Source: Desulfobacterales bacterium (GTDB lineage: Bacteria; Desulfobacterota; Desulfobacteria; Desulfobacterales; Desulfobacteraceae). From it: a DNA stretch of 20,965 nucleotides. Positions 12,001-18,000 of this stretch are shown here, one piece after another. The position numbers were made by a program, and so were the translations under genes. Under the pieces are notes generated by a model, which was not told the DNA's origin, did no database searches, and saw only the letters and a list, made by a program, of their open reading frames with translations. The stretch lies in the NCBI GenBank assembly GCA_022361095.1, contig JAKSBO010000112.1:1-20965 (forward strand), in the 5' to 3' direction. Position 1 is the first letter of the stretch; the number at the start of each line of letters is the position of its first letter.

Positions 12001-15000
12001 TCTGGCCGCAGGCGCTGTTATTTTCAGGGTCCACTCCGATGAAGATTTTGATGCCCTGAATGCCTTTTACGCCTCCGGTATTCCGTCTCCCATCACCAAT
12101 GCCATTGCCTCATCCCTGATTTCACTGGATATGATCGTGGTCAATGAGGTGATCACAGGGGATATGATTTTCAAGTATGGACAGACTCTTTCGGGCAGGC
12201 AGGGCATCACCATTGACACCTATAATACTGAATATGAACTTGCGGCAGGGGCAACATCCATGCGGGTATATGATGCCCAGGGCACCTTCTTCATTGATGA
12301 CACCGGGGTGTTCGGAAGTGCCGCCGGCACCTCGGCGGAATTTTCGGCTGCCGGATACACCCTTGCAGGCACCCCTGCGGTGCGTTTTGAATTCAACAAT
12401 ATGGGGGCACCGGTCAATGAGACATTAACAACGCAACTGGGTACGACCGTGTTTAATTTTACCCAGTCCGAGTTCATCCGGATCACCGGCACCATTGAAT
12501 TGCTCCTTGAAGATTTTATTAGCGTTGAGATGGATTTCGGGATGCAGAAATTCTGGGCGCCCCTCCAGATCCAGGTGGTGGCGTCCAATGTAAATGTCAT
12601 GGTGGCCCTGAACGAGTTCTCAGCCGGGGTAATAAACGGTAATATGGGGATGGTCTTTAATTCAGACGGCAGTTCGGCCCTTGAGGTCCGGGGCGGGTTT
12701 GCCGTCAACGGCGGAAGTTTCCTCAATGTGACGGCGGACCTTGCCCGGGTGGGCATCAACAATACCGGCATTGCGTATACCGGCACCACCCTGGATCTTG
12801 GGGATGTGTCGTTTACCTTTGATTATATGCCGGCTTCTTCGGATTTCCTGTCCATTTCCGCAGACAACCTTGTGGCGGATTTTGCGGATGTTCTGGTGGT
12901 TCAGGGGGATTTCGGGTTTAAACGGAATTCAGACTATTTTGCCGCCGTGGCCACCAATGCAACGGTTTCCATGACCACGCCGGTGTTCAGTGCCGGTGTG
13001 ACAAATGCCACGCTGGGCTACATTTTTAATCCTGCCGGCAGTGCCGACCCGGGAGAGGCCCTTGAGGTCGCAGGCACCCCCGCATTGAACATTTCGGGTT
13101 TTGCCGATCTCTCTGCCGACCAGGTACAGATCCGGTATAACAGCACCGGCATCGCACTTACCGGAGAGACGATTGACATCGGCGGGGGTGTGGATTACAC
13201 GTTTCACCTGATGCCGGGATCAGCCGACACCTTTGTCAGTACCTCTGTAACCAATCTTTCCGCCAATTTTGATGATATCATCGCCCTGACCGGTGATTTT
13301 GAATTTATCGCGGACAACGGCAATGTGGTCGCCGCTGCCGCTGATGTCAGTGCACAGATTTTCATCGGCGCCGGGTTCAAGGCCGGATTGACCAACGGGT
13401 CCCTGGGCATGATCCTGAACAGCGACGGAACCCGGGCCATTGAAGCCTCGGGTTCTGTGCTTTTCCAGGGCGCCGCTTTTGCTGATTTCAGCGCAGAGAG
13501 CGCACGCCTCGTATTAAATAATACGGGGCAGGATTTAACCGGCGTGGCCCTGGGAACCAATACCATATCCTATACCTTTAGTGATCTGCCCGCATCCGAC
13601 GGCATTGCCCGGGTGGGTATCGGAAATCTGACAGCCGAACTGGGCGGATTTATCCGGATTTCCGGCGATTTCCTCTTTGAAAAGATCCTAGACGGCGCTG
13701 ACACCCGCATTGTGGCAGGCGCTAATGATGCCGCGGTCTTTTTGGGGATTGACACCGGCGCATCCGGCCGGACCGGTATTGAGCTGACCGATTTGGATTT
13801 CGGCATGGTGGTTTTCGATACGGGCGGGTATGCTGTCTCGGGCATGGGAACGGCGGCCCTTGCCGGTATCAGCGGTCTCTCCCTGGCAGGTTCCCTGGGC
13901 ATTGAAATGAATACCAGCGGCACTGCGGTGAACCAAATCATATCCACCCCGGGCGGGGATGTGAATGTGGCCTATGCAGACGGTGCAAATCTAATCCGCC
14001 TGGGCGGCACCATCGACATTGCCGTTGCTGATTTCATACCCCTGTCCGGCAGTTTCTATTTTGAAAAGCAGGAAGAGTTGATTGACGGCGTGACCCGGAC
14101 CTTGATCATTGCTTCGGCCATGGGGATTGACGGTTTTCTGGGCATCAATAAAGATCTGCCCAATGCCATGGGGATTCAGGTGAGCGATGCGGCCCTGGGC
14201 ATGGCGCTGTTCCTGGTGCCGGGTGAACAGGCGTCATTTGCCCTGACCGCATCCGGTACCGCGTCCATCATCGGTATAGACGGCTTTACCCTGTCCGGCA
14301 ATATATTTGTGGAATTTAATAATACAGGCAAAATCCTCTCCCGGACCATCACCACCCCGGCCGGGGACATCACCCTTGATTTTTCAAGCGATGCCCAGGT
14401 CATGCGCCTTGCGGGCGACGGCCTTACCTTTGACCTGGGCGGCATGGTGACCCTGTCAGGGGATTTGAGTTTTATGATCACCGCCTCTGAAGGGGAGACC
14501 GTTATTAAAGTGGGTGCCGGCAATGCCGGAGTCTATATGGGGGTGCCCGGTACCATGGGCCTGTCGGTCAGCAGTGTCGATATCGGGGCGGTGATCTATC
14601 TCAATGATGCAAATGAGGTCCGTTACGCCCTGGATGCAACAGGCGACATTGCCATTGTGGGGTTTGACGGCATCATGGGCCTTTCGGGCAGTGTCGTGGT
14701 CCGGATCAATACCACGGGAACGGCAGTCAGTGAAAGCATTGAATTGGCCTCGGGCACCCATGAGGTGGTGTTTACCGATACCGCAGATGTACAATATATC
14801 CAGGGCACGGGGATCGACATCGATATCCTGGGGTTCATCACCCTCACCGGGGATTTTGTTTTTGAAATTCAGGGGACGGCCGGCAACGCCAAAATTGCTG
14901 CCGGCGGTGCCAATATTACGGCACGCTTCGGCACCGGCGGAGACGACCTGGGTATGCTGGACGGCCTCATCGGTATTGTGTTTTACGATGTAGGCGGGGT

Positions 15001-18000
15001 CAGCTCCTATGCCCTGAACGCTTCGGGGATTGTCTATGGTACCGTGGGCGGCACCACGGCCAGCGGCAATGTGGTGGTCCGGATCAATAAGACCGGCCGT
15101 GCCGTTTACGAAGAGATCCTTGCCGGAGAGACCCCTGTGGTGGTTGAGTTTATCGACGGCAGTGATGTTGAAAACTATGTGGTCACCGACGGCGACATCC
15201 ACTTGACAGGGGTGCTGGGAACCATGCTGGATGATATCGGCGCCAATCTCAGTGATATCTATTATGATCTCCTGCCGGCGGCGGATGAAGCGGGCAATGT
15301 GGTGTACAACAGTGTGCTGGCCCAGATCATCCCCGGCACAAACTCAAGCCTTGCCGGCCTCTCCGGGATGGACCGGTTCACCGTCATCGGGCTCTATATC
15401 CAGCACTATATGCACCCCTATATGAGACCGGGGCAGGCATTGGCCGACGGGGATATGATTCCTTTGGGAGAATATGATCCTGTATTAAATGTCCCCACCA
15501 TAAACGGATTGACGGATTACCTGTCCGCCAACTGGCTGCCGGGATTAAGCGAACAGGCGGGTCTTGAACTGGTCCTGGCCTATACGGAAGAGGGATTTAA
15601 ACTCTCTTTTGCCGGCATCCTTGAATTTAGTGTTCAGACAGCCCTTGCCCTGCCTGAAGAGGCTGCTGCCATGGGCATTGAATTTGACGGCGAATTTGAC
15701 TTTGACATGGCCGTCCAGGTGGATATTGATTTTGATATCAGCTTTAATATGGAAAACCAACTGGTCGCCTTCAACCTGAACTCCCTTGATTTTTCATTAA
15801 ATGCCTCGGCCGATGATATCCTGCTCGGGGCATCCCTGGGGCCCCTGGGATTAAGTCTTGGCCAGGCAGGGGATGAACTGGGACGCCTTTCCCTGAATCT
15901 GGCAGGGGATGTGGCCTATATCAACAATGCCTTTGAGTTTAATCCCGGGGTGAACAATATTTCGGTGGATCTGCCTTTTTATGCCGCCCTTGCCGGCACC
16001 AACCTGACCTCTGGTTTGGACCCGCCGCGGATAACATTGGACGGCATTATGTACGGTGCCGGTGCGGGCCTGGCGTTCTCTGCAGAGAATTTTGAATCCA
16101 TCGCCGACTTCCAGGCATTGAGCATCGGTGATGTGGCCAATATGGTCACCAATATGATCTCATACTTTGAAACCCTTAACGCCTCCGGGGAGCTCTCCTT
16201 TCCCATCCCCTTCATCGATTCTTCCATTGATAAACTTCTTGATTTTGCTTCTGCCTTCCAGGCACATGTGCTGGATAAAATAAATTTTTATCTCCCGCGG
16301 GTGGACCTGTTCACGGAAAACGATGGTGAAACCCAGGCCGGCTCCGCTGTGTTTACCTCCGCCCTTGGCAATTTTGATTCTTCCTATCTTGGCAAATATA
16401 TCACCATTAATGAAACCGATACCTTCCGGATTTTGTCGGTGGTTGACGCCAATACCCTGGAGTTGAGCGCCGGTATGGATGAGGCGCTGTCCGGGGCGGC
16501 CTATGTCATTCATGAAAAAATTGAAGACATACAGACCCTCCAGGATTTCATATTGGCCCTCAATGATTCCGGGGTGCTGCCCTTTGCGGTAACGTATGAT
16601 ACGGCCACCCAGGAATTGCGGATTCCCATGGCTTTTGACGTCACCCTGGACCCCCTGGAGTTTGCTTTGGACTTCGGGTTTGACTTCGGCGATGGTTTCG
16701 GCCTGGGTACCGATGCCCTGGGGGTGTTGACGGCCCGCTTGTCCGGCGGATTTGACCTGGTGGCCGACCTGGATGGCGAGGACGGCAGCAGCGGCCTTTT
16801 CCTGGGGGTGGACAATATGTTGCTTGAAGGCCGGATGGCCCTGGATGTTCTGGATTTCGCAGCCACTGCCAATATGGGTTTCATGGGGCTGACGGCCGGC
16901 GGTGCCGGTTCCGGATCGGGCCTCCATCTTGATGCCGTGGCTGCCGTCACCATTGACCGTGATCCGTCAACTGCCAATGCCGGGGATATGCGATTTTCAT
17001 TCTCAGACCTGCTCAGCCTCAATTTTATTGATGATCTCCGGTTTGCGTTCACCGGGGACGCCTGGGCCCGGATCAAGGGGCTGACGGTGAATTTCAATGC
17101 CGCTTCGGACCTGCCCATTGCCCCGGATGCGGAACTGGCCATCTATATTAATGATTTGACCGCCCTGGATGATGTTTTCATTTATGAGCATGATTTTTCA
17201 TCTGCCTTTGATCTTGCTGCCCTGACAGGAGACGGCACCCTGCCTTCCGGCGGTCTGGTTCTGGTTCTGCCGGACCTGGGTGAGGCATTTGATTTCAAGG
17301 ATCTCGGGTTCGGCGATATCATGGATGCCGTACGCATGGGCCTTGATTTCCTTGAGGGCACCCTGGCTGACCTTGATTTCTACACCCAGCCCATTCCGGT
17401 CATTGAAAAATCCCTGGCCGAGGTTTTCACCTTCCTGGACGACTTTATCGATATCATAGCCCTGGCAGAATCCAATCCCGCAGCCTTGATTGAAGATGTG
17501 GAACTTATCTTTGAAAACGCCCTGGGCATTGTGGATGACAATACATTGCCCGAACATGAGCAGACATTTTCCCTGGGCCTGGACGGTACTAAATTAAACC
17601 TGCACCTGGGCTTTGGCGCAATTTTTTCCGAGACCTTTATTTTCAGCCTTAACCTCGGCAATTTCAAGGAGATGACAGGCAATGCCGGCGACAGTTCCCT
17701 GGACGGCATTAATGAAATGTATGACAATATCGGGGCCGGCACCGGGGGCAATATTCTTTTGGAAGCCCTGTTTGAATTTGAACTTGACGCCGTGATAGAT
17801 TTTGCGCCCCTGGCCGGCGGGGGACTTCCCGGGGTGGCATTGTATGATTATGACACCATTACCGGGCACGGCACCCATGCATCGCTTCGGGCAAGGGTAC
17901 TGGGACAGGATCTGGAGCTTGGGTTCAGGTTCGGCCCCATTTCCATGGGCGTTGAAAACGGGTTTGTTGTTCTGGACGGGGACGGAGATCTTTCAACGGA

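Noticed and set aside
15203..15208. A TTGACA hexamer that could be a -35 promoter box
   Set aside because: It lies inside the open frame with no matching -10 box or downstream gene start; a single hexamer is expected by chance in 21 kb.
16160..16927. Long minus-strand open frames, up to about 255 codons, here and elsewhere
   Set aside because: They lie opposite the continuous + frame, overlap each other in different frames, show no family motif, and arise from the codon bias of a GC-rich repeat gene.
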